A DNA stretch of 64,000 nt, from assembly GCA_943908365.1 (NCBI GenBank), contig CALTTH010000013.1, forward strand, positions 7,850 through 71,849, written 5' to 3'. Every line of letters begins with the position of its first letter. Position 1 is the first letter of the stretch. A program made the translations under genes and the position numbers. Of the stretch, positions 17,334 through 25,592 are shown one piece after another. The DNA comes from an uncultured Hyphomicrobiales bacterium. GTDB lineage: Bacteria; Pseudomonadota; Alphaproteobacteria; Rhizobiales; Rhizobiaceae. The notes under the pieces are model-generated. The model did not search any database, was not told the origin of the DNA, and worked only from the letters and a program-made list of their open reading frames with translations.

Positions 17334-17462
17334 GGGCGGCACCCTTCCCGGAAATTTGCTGAGACGGTATTGTCTGAAGACTTGATTCGTGTGGGCGGAT
17401 GCCCGTGCGAAAATGGGATGTCTTGTCGAAGATGCGGCACATAGGACGGAGACAGACCGGGG

Positions 17463-20048
17463 ATGTCGGTAAAAAAAGCGAACTCGCGCCAGCGGGCGAA
17501 AAAGAACGTGGAGACGGGCAGCGACGAGGCGCCCGTTCTTGAACGATTGCGCGGCTCTCTGACCACCATGGCAGGCGCCCTGCGCCAAAAGATCTGCGCG
17601 TTCTCCGCGTTGATGGCCGGCACGGCACTCAGTGGCTTTACGACCGTTGCCGAGGCTCAGGATGGCGCGATCCTGCAACGAAGTGCACGCCTATTCTCTT
17701 CCAGCGAGACCATCGCCTATTCGATCTTCATCGGCGTCGTTTCCGCAACCCTGTTTTCCATCGTCTGGCTGGTGCGCCAGCGCGGCAACATCGAAGCCGA
17801 GGTCAACGAATACCGCACAGCCCTCTCGGAAGCGCAGAACAAGATTTCCAAATATGAGGCGCTGATTTCCGACAAGTCGCGCCGGATCGTCATCTGGGAA
17901 GATACCGGCGAACGTCCTGAATTCGTCGGCCAGTTGCCGCCAGAAACCGGCGTGCCGGCTGCTGATTCCGACTTTCTGGCCTTTGGCCGCTGGCTGCGCC
18001 CCACGTCGGCAGCACCGCTGGAAAAGGCAATTGAGCTGCTGCGCAGCCAGGCGCAGAGCTTCGATCTGACGATTGAGACGCAGCGTGGCGAAGTCATCGA
18101 GGTTCAGGGACGCGTGTCGGGCGGCAAGGCCTTTGCCCGTTTCATTGCGTTGAACAATATGCGCGCCGAACTGGCGGAGTTGAGAGTGGAGCGCGAGCGC
18201 CTGCTTTCCTCCATGTCCACCTTCCAGGAGCTTCTCGATTCGATCGAGCAGCCAGCCTGGCGCCGAAACAACGAAGGCGCGCTCATCTGGGTGAATCATG
18301 CCTATGCGATTGCCGTCGATGCGACGACGCCGCAGCAGGCCGTCAACGAACAGCGCGAATTGCTGAACACGGTGACGCGGCAGAAGATCCGGGCCACGGC
18401 CACGCCGGAATCGCCCTATCATGACCGGATCTCCACGGTGGTTTCCGGCAACCGTACGTTCTTCGATGTGGTCGATATCAAGACGCCGAGCGGCTCTGCC
18501 GGTATCGCGATCGACGCGTCCGATGCTGAAACCATCCGCGAAGAGTTGAAACGCACGCTGAAAAGCCACGCGGAAACGCTCGATCATCTAGGAACGCCCG
18601 TCGCCATCTTCGATGGCGAACAGCGCCTGCAGTTCTACAATCAGGCTTTCGCCCGCCTGTGGGGCCTCGATCTGGTATTCCTGGAATCGAAGCCCGGTAA
18701 TTCCGAGCTTCTCGATCGTCTGCGCAGTGCCGGAAAGCTGCCGGAGCAACTCAGCTGGAAGAGCTGGAAAGAGACAGCACTTTCCGTTTATCGCGCTCTT
18801 GATACCAAGACCGATCTCTGGCACCTGCCGAATGGGCAGACCTTGCGTGTGATTGCCACCGCGCATCCGCAGGGCGGCGCGACCTGGGTGTTCGAGAATC
18901 TGACCGAACAGGTCGATCTCCAGATGCGTTACAACACGCTGGTCAAGGTTCAGGGCGAGACGATCGATCATCTCGCAGAAGGCGTTGCCGTGTTCGGCGC
19001 CGACGGGCGTATTCGCCTGTCGAACCCGGCGTTCCGCGCGCTCTGGGCAATCACGGCGGAAGAGGCCGAAGCCGGTAAGCACATTCGCTCCATCGAAGCG
19101 GTCTGCGCGCAATCCTACGAGAAGCCGGATGGTTGGCGCGCCTTTGCGCAGTTTATCACCAGTTTCGACGACGAGCGTCCTTCCAAGCAGGGAACGCTGG
19201 AACTTCTTTCCGGCCTCGTGCTCGACTATGCCGTCATTCCCCTGCCCGACGCGCAGACCATGCTGACCTTCGTCAACATGACCGATAGCGTTCGCGCCGA
19301 GCGGGCCTTGAAGGAAAAGAACGAGGCGCTGCGCAAGGCAGACGAGCTGAAGAACGACTTCGTCCAGCACGTGTCTTACGAACTGCGTTCGCCGCTGACC
19401 AATATCATCGGCTTTACCGATCTTCTCAAGACGCCCGGCATGGGCGAACTGAACGATCGCCAGGCCGAGTATCTCGACCATATTTCGACCTCTTCCTCCG
19501 TGCTGTTGACGATCGTCAACGACATTCTCGATCTCGCGACCGTCGATGCCGGCATCATGCATCTGAACTACGCCGAGAACGATTTGAACGAGCTTCTCGA
19601 CGATGTGGCGGTGCAGATCACCGATCGTCTGCAGGAAAGCGGCGTGTCGCTCGAGATCGTCGCGCCAGCGCATCTCGGTTCCATCGTTGCCGATCACCAG
19701 CGGCTAAAGCAGATATTGCTGAAGCTTCTGACCAATGCGGTCAACTTCTCGCCGGAAGGTTCGGCGATCCGCCTGACCTGCCAGAGAAGCGAAGGCGATT
19801 TCGTCTTTTCGGTTGCCGATCAGGGTCCTGGAATCCCCGAAGACATGCTGAAGACGGTCTTCGACCGCTTCTCGACGCGCGGTCAGGGCGGCCGACGCAC
19901 GGGCGCTGGCCTCGGCCTCTCAATCGTCGAGAGCTTCGTCAGCCTGCATCAGGGCACGGTCACACTCGACAGCCGCCCCGGTGAAGGCACGGTCGTGACC
20001 TGCCGCATTCCCTCGCACGACCAGCCGCAGTCCATTGCTGCCGAATGA
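17463..20048 (+). CDS. divL: DivL-like PAS sensor kinase with Tyr in place of the phospho-His
   Basis: 861 aa. A hydrophobic segment near 40-60 and a membrane helix at about 83-105 (FIGVVSATLFSIVWLVRQRG) are followed by several PAS-type segments (about 245-620, such as PVAIFDGEQRLQFYNQAFAR and GVAVFGADGRIRLSNPAFRA), then the DHp and HATPase domains. The H-box reads VSYELRSPLTNIIGF: Tyr639 stands where a histidine kinase has His. This is the hallmark of DivL, which in Caulobacter acts through the CckA-ChpT-CtrA pathway and senses DivK. The ATP-binding motifs (LLTNAVNFSP, DQGPGIPE, GAGLGLSIVESF) look intact. The TGA overlaps the ATG of the tsaE fusion gene. Confidence 0.88.
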   Translation: MSVKKANSRQRAKKNVETGSDEAPVLERLRGSLTTMAGALRQKICAFSALMAGTALSGFTTVAEAQDGAILQRSARLFSSSETIAYSIFIGVVSATLFSIVWLVRQRGNIEAEVNEYRTALSEAQNKISKYEALISDKSRRIVIWEDTGERPEFVGQLPPETGVPAADSDFLAFGRWLRPTSAAPLEKAIELLRSQAQSFDLTIETQRGEVIEVQGRVSGGKAFARFIALNNMRAELAELRVERERLLSSMSTFQELLDSIEQPAWRRNNEGALIWVNHAYAIAVDATTPQQAVNEQRELLNTVTRQKIRATATPESPYHDRISTVVSGNRTFFDVVDIKTPSGSAGIAIDASDAETIREELKRTLKSHAETLDHLGTPVAIFDGEQRLQFYNQAFARLWGLDLVFLESKPGNSELLDRLRSAGKLPEQLSWKSWKETALSVYRALDTKTDLWHLPNGQTLRVIATAHPQGGATWVFENLTEQVDLQMRYNTLVKVQGETIDHLAEGVAVFGADGRIRLSNPAFRALWAITAEEAEAGKHIRSIEAVCAQSYEKPDGWRAFAQFITSFDDERPSKQGTLELLSGLVLDYAVIPLPDAQTMLTFVNMTDSVRAERALKEKNEALRKADELKNDFVQHVSYELRSPLTNIIGFTDLLKTPGMGELNDRQAEYLDHISTSSSVLLTIVNDILDLATVDAGIMHLNYAENDLNELLDDVAVQITDRLQESGVSLEIVAPAHLGSIVADHQRLKQILLKLLTNAVNFSPEGSAIRLTCQRSEGDFVFSVADQGPGIPEDMLKTVFDRFSTRGQGGRRTGAGLGLSIVESFVSLHQGTVTLDSRPGEGTVVTCRIPSHDQPQSIAAE

Positions 20049-21562
20049 GTGACGAGACGCTTTCCCTTTCTCTCTTCCTTGCAAATGAGGCCGAGACGAT
20101 CCGGCTTGGCGAGGAGCTTGCGCTTGCCGTAAAGCCGGGCGATGCCATTGCGCTGGTGGGCGATCTCGGGGCTGGAAAATCGACCCTGGCGCGGGCTTTG
20201 ATCCGCGCAATCGCCGACGATGCGGAGCTCGAAGTACCGAGCCCGACATTTACCATCGTCCAGTCCTACGCGCTTCGCTTTCCCGTCGCGCATCTCGATC
20301 TCTATCGTCTCTCCGACGTGTCGGAGCTGGATGAACTCGGCATCGACGAGATGCTGTCGGACGGCGTTTGCCTGATCGAGTGGCCGGAGATGGCAAGCGA
20401 TGTGCTGCCGAAGTCATCGACCATCCTGCTGCACCTCACACATGAGGGAGACGGTCGGCGTGCTGTGATCGAAGCATCCCGGCGTCATATCGAGCGTCTT
20501 CAGCGGGTTTTCGCCATTCGTCGCTTTCTGGAGCGAAGCGGTAAGACAGGCGCCATTCGGCGCTATTTCAGTGGTGACGCCGCCTATCGCACCTATGAAC
20601 TGGTGCGCGATGACGACAGCCAATATCTGTTGATGGACTGGCAGCCCCAGCCGCCCGGCCCCGCTCTTCACAATGGCAAATCCTATTCGGAGATCGTGCA
20701 TCTTGCCCGCACGGTCGAGCCGTTCGTTGCCCTTGATCTCCATCTCCGAAGCGAAGGCTTCGCGCTGCCGGAAATCCTGGCGCGCGACATGGATGAAGGC
20801 ATCCTGCTGTTGAGCGATATGGGACGCGCAAGCGTTCTGGATGCCAGCGGCGCGCCCATTGAGGAGCGCTACATCGAGAGTGCTGCCTGTCTGGCGGCGC
20901 TGCACGAAAAGCCGATGCCCGCAATGATCGGCCTTCCGGACGGTGGGCGCTATGAAATTCCGCGCTTCGATGCCGATGCCATGAAGATCGAGAGCTCGTT
21001 GCTGCTGGACTGGTATCTTCCGCACATGCATGACGGCAAGCCGACCGACGACGCCAAGCGGCAGGATTTTTTCGCCGTTTGGGATCAGTTGATCGGCAAG
21101 CTTGCCGATGTGGAAACCGGTCTCGTCTTGCGCGACTTCCACTCGCCGAACATCATCTGGCAGCAGGACAAACCAGCTCCGCAGCAAGTGGGCATCATCG
21201 ATTTTCAGGATGCGATGATCGGCCCGACAGCCTATGATCTGGCGTCTCTGGTGCAGGATGCGCGGGTGACCATCCCGCCTGATCTGCAGGCGCGGATGAT
21301 GGAGCGGTATTTCGATATCCGCCGAAAGAACCCTGCCTTCGATGAGGAAGTATTTCTCAAAGCCTTCGCCATCATGGCGGCACAACGCAATTGCAAGCTG
21401 GTTGGCGCCTGGGTTCGGCTTTTGAAACGCGATGGCAAGCCGGGTTATATGAAGCATATGCCGCGCACCTTCACCTATATGCGCGCCGCGCTGGAACATC
21501 CCGACCTTGCGCCCCTGCGGGACTGGTTCGCGCGTGCGGGCATAGACCTCAACTCTCAGTGA
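20045..21562 (+). CDS. TsaE-AmgK fusion: t6A synthesis ATPase plus sugar kinase-like domain
   Basis: 505 aa in two parts. Residues 1-150 are TsaE, with P-loop GDLGAGKSTLARALIR at 39-54 and PSPTFTIVQSY; TsaE supports threonylcarbamoylation of A37 in ANN-decoding tRNAs. Residues 160-505 are an aminoglycoside-phosphotransferase-like kinase with Brenner loop LRDFHSPNIIW and metal motif GIIDFQDAMIGPTAYDL. The kinase part matches AmgK, the anomeric MurNAc/GlcNAc kinase of peptidoglycan recycling. The next gene is MurU-like, which is the AmgK partner. The fusion is found in many alphaproteobacteria. It overlaps divL by 4 bp. Confidence 0.88.
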   Translation: MSDETLSLSLFLANEAETIRLGEELALAVKPGDAIALVGDLGAGKSTLARALIRAIADDAELEVPSPTFTIVQSYALRFPVAHLDLYRLSDVSELDELGIDEMLSDGVCLIEWPEMASDVLPKSSTILLHLTHEGDGRRAVIEASRRHIERLQRVFAIRRFLERSGKTGAIRRYFSGDAAYRTYELVRDDDSQYLLMDWQPQPPGPALHNGKSYSEIVHLARTVEPFVALDLHLRSEGFALPEILARDMDEGILLLSDMGRASVLDASGAPIEERYIESAACLAALHEKPMPAMIGLPDGGRYEIPRFDADAMKIESSLLLDWYLPHMHDGKPTDDAKRQDFFAVWDQLIGKLADVETGLVLRDFHSPNIIWQQDKPAPQQVGIIDFQDAMIGPTAYDLASLVQDARVTIPPDLQARMMERYFDIRRKNPAFDEEVFLKAFAIMAAQRNCKLVGAWVRLLKRDGKPGYMKHMPRTFTYMRAALEHPDLAPLRDWFARAGIDLNSQ

Positions 21563-21572
21563 AGCGTTTCCC

Positions 21573-22292
21573 ATGACGATCAGACAAGCGATGGTTCTGG
21601 CAGCAGGTCTCGGCACAAGAATGCGCCCGATCACCGACACGATCCCCAAGCCGCTGGTCAAAATCGCCGGCAAGCCAATGATCGATTATGTGCTCGATCT
21701 TCTGGTGGCGGCGGGCGTCGAGACCGTGTCGATCAATGTCCATCATCATGCAGATCAGATGATCGCGCATCTTGAGCACCGCACGGATCTTGAGGTCCTG
21801 ATTTCTGATGAGCGGGCCGAGCTCTTGAATTCCGGTGGCGGTCTCGCCAAGGGTTTGAAGCTGCTGGCGCCAGGGCCTGTGCTGGTGATGAATGCCGATC
21901 TGTTCTGGGTCGGGGAAACATCCGGCCGTCCCACCAATCTCCAGAAACTCGCGGAGGGTTTCGATCCTGCCCGCATGGATATGGCGATGCTTTGCGTCGA
22001 TATGGACCGCACCACCGGACATAACGGCAAAAAGGATTTCAATTTTGCGGATGATGGGCGCCTCACCCGTTATCAGGAGGGTGAGCCACGTCCGGTGGTT
22101 TACGCCGGCGCGATCGCCATGGATTCGCGGCTCCTTGACGATGCACCGGCTGATGCCTTCAATCTCAACATCTATTTCGACCGCGCCATTGCGAAAAACC
22201 GCTTGTATGCCGTGATGCTCGACGGTCAATGGATTACCGTCGGCACACCGGATGCTATAGTGGATGCGGAGCGAACCATTGCTTCCGTTTAG
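21573..22292 (+). CDS. murU: MurNAc-1-phosphate uridylyltransferase-like nucleotidyltransferase
   Basis: 239 aa. The N-terminal signature AAGLGTRMRPITDTIPKPLV is that of sugar-1-phosphate nucleotidyltransferases. NSGGGLAKGL and VMNADLFW supply the nucleotide and metal sites. With the AmgK domain encoded just upstream it would convert MurNAc-1-P to UDP-MurNAc, the recycling route that bypasses MurA. Position gives stronger support than sequence for MurU over other uridylyl or mannose-1-P transferases. The TAG stop is shared with the first bases of an intergenic repeat. Confidence 0.83.
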   Translation: MTIRQAMVLAAGLGTRMRPITDTIPKPLVKIAGKPMIDYVLDLLVAAGVETVSINVHHHADQMIAHLEHRTDLEVLISDERAELLNSGGGLAKGLKLLAPGPVLVMNADLFWVGETSGRPTNLQKLAEGFDPARMDMAMLCVDMDRTTGHNGKKDFNFADDGRLTRYQEGEPRPVVYAGAIAMDSRLLDDAPADAFNLNIYFDRAIAKNRLYAVMLDGQWITVGTPDAIVDAERTIASV

Positions 22293-22395
22293 AGCGCCGT
22301 GCGTCCCTTAAGACGCACAAAGGACGCTCTATCGCTTTGAATCGACGCATCGTGCTTTCCGAAAATCGATTCCGGTTTTTGGGCAGATGATGTCA
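22291..22395 (+). repeat. intergenic mosaic repeat, copy 1
   Basis: Begins with AGAGCG at the murU stop. Nested stems (AGAGCG with CGCTCT; GTGCGTC with GACGCAC) are followed by a conserved tail, GAATCGACGCATCGTGCTTT then CCGAAAATCGATTCCGG. The tail recurs at 38.8 kb and, inverted, at 48.5 kb. It resembles the rhizobial intergenic mosaic elements (RIME type). The addB start follows 20 bp later. Confidence 0.8.
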
Positions 22396-22415
22396 TCCTT
22401 GAGAAGGTCGAACCA

Positions 22416-25400
22416 TTGGCGCATGACAAACGCATCCTGACCATTGCGCCGGGAACACCCTTTCTAAAGACACTGGCGCAAAGCCTCTGTGCCGGGACGC
22501 TTGCGAAGGGCTTCGCCTACGATCCTGCCGATCCGCTGTCGCTTGCGCGTGTGACGATCTATGTGCCGACGCGCCGTTCGGCTCGCGTGCTGCGCTCCGA
22601 ATTCGTCGACCTTCTGGGTGGGCGTTCTGCCATTCTTCCGGTCATTCGCCCGCTTGGCGAAACGGATGACGATAGTGGCTATTTCGATATCGAGACGCCG
22701 GCCACCATCGATCTTGCGCCGCCGATCTCCGGCACGGCACGGCTGGTGGAACTGGCACGGCTGATCCTTGCCTGGCGAAACAGCTTGCCGGACGCAATTC
22801 GAGCCATCCATTCCGATTCACCGCTCGTGGCACCAGCAAGCCCGGCGGATGCGATCTGGCTTGCACGTGCCCTTTCCGAAGTCATCGACGCGATTGATAC
22901 GGAGGACAAGGACTGGGAGGCACTCTCCGAACTGGATACGGCCGATCATGCGCAGTGGTGGCAGCTGACCGCGAAGTTTCTGGAGATCGCCAGTATTTAT
23001 TGGCCGGCTCGTCTTGGCGAACTCAACCGCTCTTCCGCAGGGCGGCACCGCAACGCCATCCTTCGCGCAGAGGCGGACCGGCTGAAGAAGATCGCGAGTG
23101 CGGATCCGATTATCGTTGCAGGCTCCACCGGCTCCATTCCCGCTGCCGCCGATCTGATTGCTGCCGTGGCCTCTCTGCCGCACGGCACCGTCGTGCTTCC
23201 CGGTCTTGATCTCGACATGCCGGAAGATCAGTGGCAGGCGATCAATGAGGCACCGGATGACGCGGCAAGCCGCACCCATTCGCAATATGGGCTGTTCATT
23301 CTCTTACAGAAGCTCGGTGTCTTGCGTCGCGATGTGGAGCGGATCGGTGACCTTGAACGCGATCTGCAGGACCGGGCCGCGGTTTTTTCCACCGCACTTG
23401 CGCCTGTTCGGGCGACTGCGGAGTGGAATGAGTGGCGCGCGGACAAGTCGCCAGCCTTTTTCGAAAATGCTTTTTCCGCCGCCTCGATGATAGAGGCGGC
23501 CAATGAGCGCGAGGAAGCAACCGCAATTGCCATCGCGCTGAGGCTAGCGCTGGAAAAGCCCGGTCAGAATGGCCCATCGCAGGCCGCCCTCATCACGCCG
23601 GATCGCGGACTTGGCCGACGGGTGGCGACGGAGCTTGCCCGCTTCGGCATCGAGGCGGACGATTCCGCAGGTACGCCGCTGTCTGCGACGCCGCAGGCAG
23701 GTCTTTTGCAGCTGGCGCTGGAAGCGATCCTGCGCCCTGGCGATCCAGTCGCGGTCATTTCGCTGTTGAAGCATCCGCTTTGCCGCTTTGGCTTGAGCGA
23801 ATTGCAGATGAGGAAGGCTGTCGCAGCGCTTGAGCTTCTGGCGCTGCGTGGAGGGCGCGAGGAAACGACACTTGGCACCCTCGATGCGCTTCTGGCGCAT
23901 CAGATGACACTTCATGCAGGCGACCGCCATCCACCGCATTGGCGCACGGCGCTTTGCGATGACGCTCCGCTCGCGGCCGAAGATCTGGCGAGACGGATCA
24001 AAGCGGCGATCGAACCGCTGGAAGAGGCCTTCGTCCAGCGCGATCCACTCCGCGGTCGCCGCACATCCCGCCTGACGCTGGCGGAGTGGGCAGAGCGCTC
24101 CGGTCGTGTCATCGAAGCGATGTGCCTGGATGATGCGGGCGATCTGGCAAGCCTCTGGTCCGGCGAGGCGGGAGAAAAGCTGTCCAGTCTTTTTGCCGAG
24201 CTGATGGAATGCGGGGACGCGCTGGAGGCGGATGGTCCGCAATGGATCGATATCGTCGCTGCCTTCGTCGCGGGCGAATCGATCAAGCCGCGGGCCATGC
24301 GCCACCCACGGGTCTTCATTTTCGGCGCTTTGGAAGCACGTCTGCAGAGCGTCGATACCGTCATCATCGGTGGTTTGAACGAAGGGGTGTGGCCGGGCCA
24401 AACGGCCAACAATCCCTTCCTGTCGCGCAGCATGAAGACATCGATCGGGCTTGAGCCGCCGGAACGCCGCATCGGGCAGTTGGCGCATGATTTCGAGATG
24501 GCGAACGGCACGCGTCACATCATCTACAGCCGCGCACTGCGCCAGGGTTCGACGCCTGCCGTGGCTTCGCGCTGGCTGCAAAGGTTGCTGGCCCTGGGCG
24601 GGGAAGATTTTGCCGAGGCGCTGAAGCAACGCGGCGAATCCTACCGCCATTGGGCAATGATGCTGGATGACAGCGAGACGCAGGATCCAGCGAGGCGCCC
24701 TGCCCCGACCCCGCCTGCCGATCTCCAGCCGAAGAGCTATTCCTTCAGCGAAGTCGGACGGCTGCGCCGTGACCCCTATGCCATCTATGCGCGGCGCATC
24801 CTCAAGCTCGATCCGCTGGACGAGTTCAACCGCGATCCGGGCGCTGCCGACCGCGGGACGCTCTATCACCGCATTATTGAACTTTACTCTCGCGAGGAGC
24901 ACGTTCCCGGCACGCCGGCGTCCGAAGAAGCGATGATGCGCGTGCTGAATGCATGTTTCGACGAAGAGAATCTCCCTGCGCATATCGATATCGTCTGGCG
25001 ACCACGCTTCGTTGCGGTGGCGCGCGAGTTTCTTGCCTGGGAGAAAGATCGCCGTCCCATGGTGCGTCGCTCCTATGTCGAGGCCCGCGCCGGACAGGAC
25101 GTTCCAGAGGCCGGTATCCGGCTCACCGGCGTGGCCGACAGGATCGACATCAAGACAAACGGCAAGGCGGATATCGTCGATTACAAGACGGGGCTCTCCC
25201 CGACTGTGAAACAGGCCCGCTCACTGCTCGATCCGCAACTGGCGCTGGAAGCGGCAGCCCTGATGCGCGGTGCTTTCCGCGATGCCGGGACGCCAACACC
25301 GGAGGATCTGATCTATGTGCGCCTGCGGCCCGGGGAGCGCTTCGGCACCGATGTCGTGAACAACGAAAATGCCAAGGCCAGCGCCAAGACCGTGCCCAAG

Positions 25401-25592
25401 AGTGCGGCAGAACTGGCGACGGACTCGATCGACCAGCTGGCCAAGTTCATCAAGGCGCTGCGCGCGGGCAAGAACGGCTTCGTGTCGCGGCTGATCCCGG
25501 AAGAACAGCAATCCTATGGCGGCGAGTACGACCATCTGGCGCGCGTCTCCGAGTGGTCCACCGCAGAGCCGGGAGATGGCGATGGCGAATGA
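22416..25592 (+). CDS. addB: double-strand break repair protein AddB
   Basis: 1058 aa subunit of the AddAB helicase-nuclease, the alphaproteobacterial counterpart of RecBCD. The start is TTG at 22416 (LAHDKRILTIAPGTPFLKT). The C-terminal nuclease domain has RGTLYHRIIELY and VDYKTGLSP (Asp, Lys and Gln residues of the RecB-family nuclease) near 925; IIGGLNEGVWPGQ is in the inactive helicase-like core. Overlaps addA by 11 bp, so the two are coupled. Confidence 0.93.
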   Translation: MAHDKRILTIAPGTPFLKTLAQSLCAGTLAKGFAYDPADPLSLARVTIYVPTRRSARVLRSEFVDLLGGRSAILPVIRPLGETDDDSGYFDIETPATIDLAPPISGTARLVELARLILAWRNSLPDAIRAIHSDSPLVAPASPADAIWLARALSEVIDAIDTEDKDWEALSELDTADHAQWWQLTAKFLEIASIYWPARLGELNRSSAGRHRNAILRAEADRLKKIASADPIIVAGSTGSIPAAADLIAAVASLPHGTVVLPGLDLDMPEDQWQAINEAPDDAASRTHSQYGLFILLQKLGVLRRDVERIGDLERDLQDRAAVFSTALAPVRATAEWNEWRADKSPAFFENAFSAASMIEAANEREEATAIAIALRLALEKPGQNGPSQAALITPDRGLGRRVATELARFGIEADDSAGTPLSATPQAGLLQLALEAILRPGDPVAVISLLKHPLCRFGLSELQMRKAVAALELLALRGGREETTLGTLDALLAHQMTLHAGDRHPPHWRTALCDDAPLAAEDLARRIKAAIEPLEEAFVQRDPLRGRRTSRLTLAEWAERSGRVIEAMCLDDAGDLASLWSGEAGEKLSSLFAELMECGDALEADGPQWIDIVAAFVAGESIKPRAMRHPRVFIFGALEARLQSVDTVIIGGLNEGVWPGQTANNPFLSRSMKTSIGLEPPERRIGQLAHDFEMANGTRHIIYSRALRQGSTPAVASRWLQRLLALGGEDFAEALKQRGESYRHWAMMLDDSETQDPARRPAPTPPADLQPKSYSFSEVGRLRRDPYAIYARRILKLDPLDEFNRDPGAADRGTLYHRIIELYSREEHVPGTPASEEAMMRVLNACFDEENLPAHIDIVWRPRFVAVAREFLAWEKDRRPMVRRSYVEARAGQDVPEAGIRLTGVADRIDIKTNGKADIVDYKTGLSPTVKQARSLLDPQLALEAAALMRGAFRDAGTPTPEDLIYVRLRPGERFGTDVVNNENAKASAKTVPKSAAELATDSIDQLAKFIKALRAGKNGFVSRLIPEEQQSYGGEYDHLARVSEWSTAEPGDGDGE

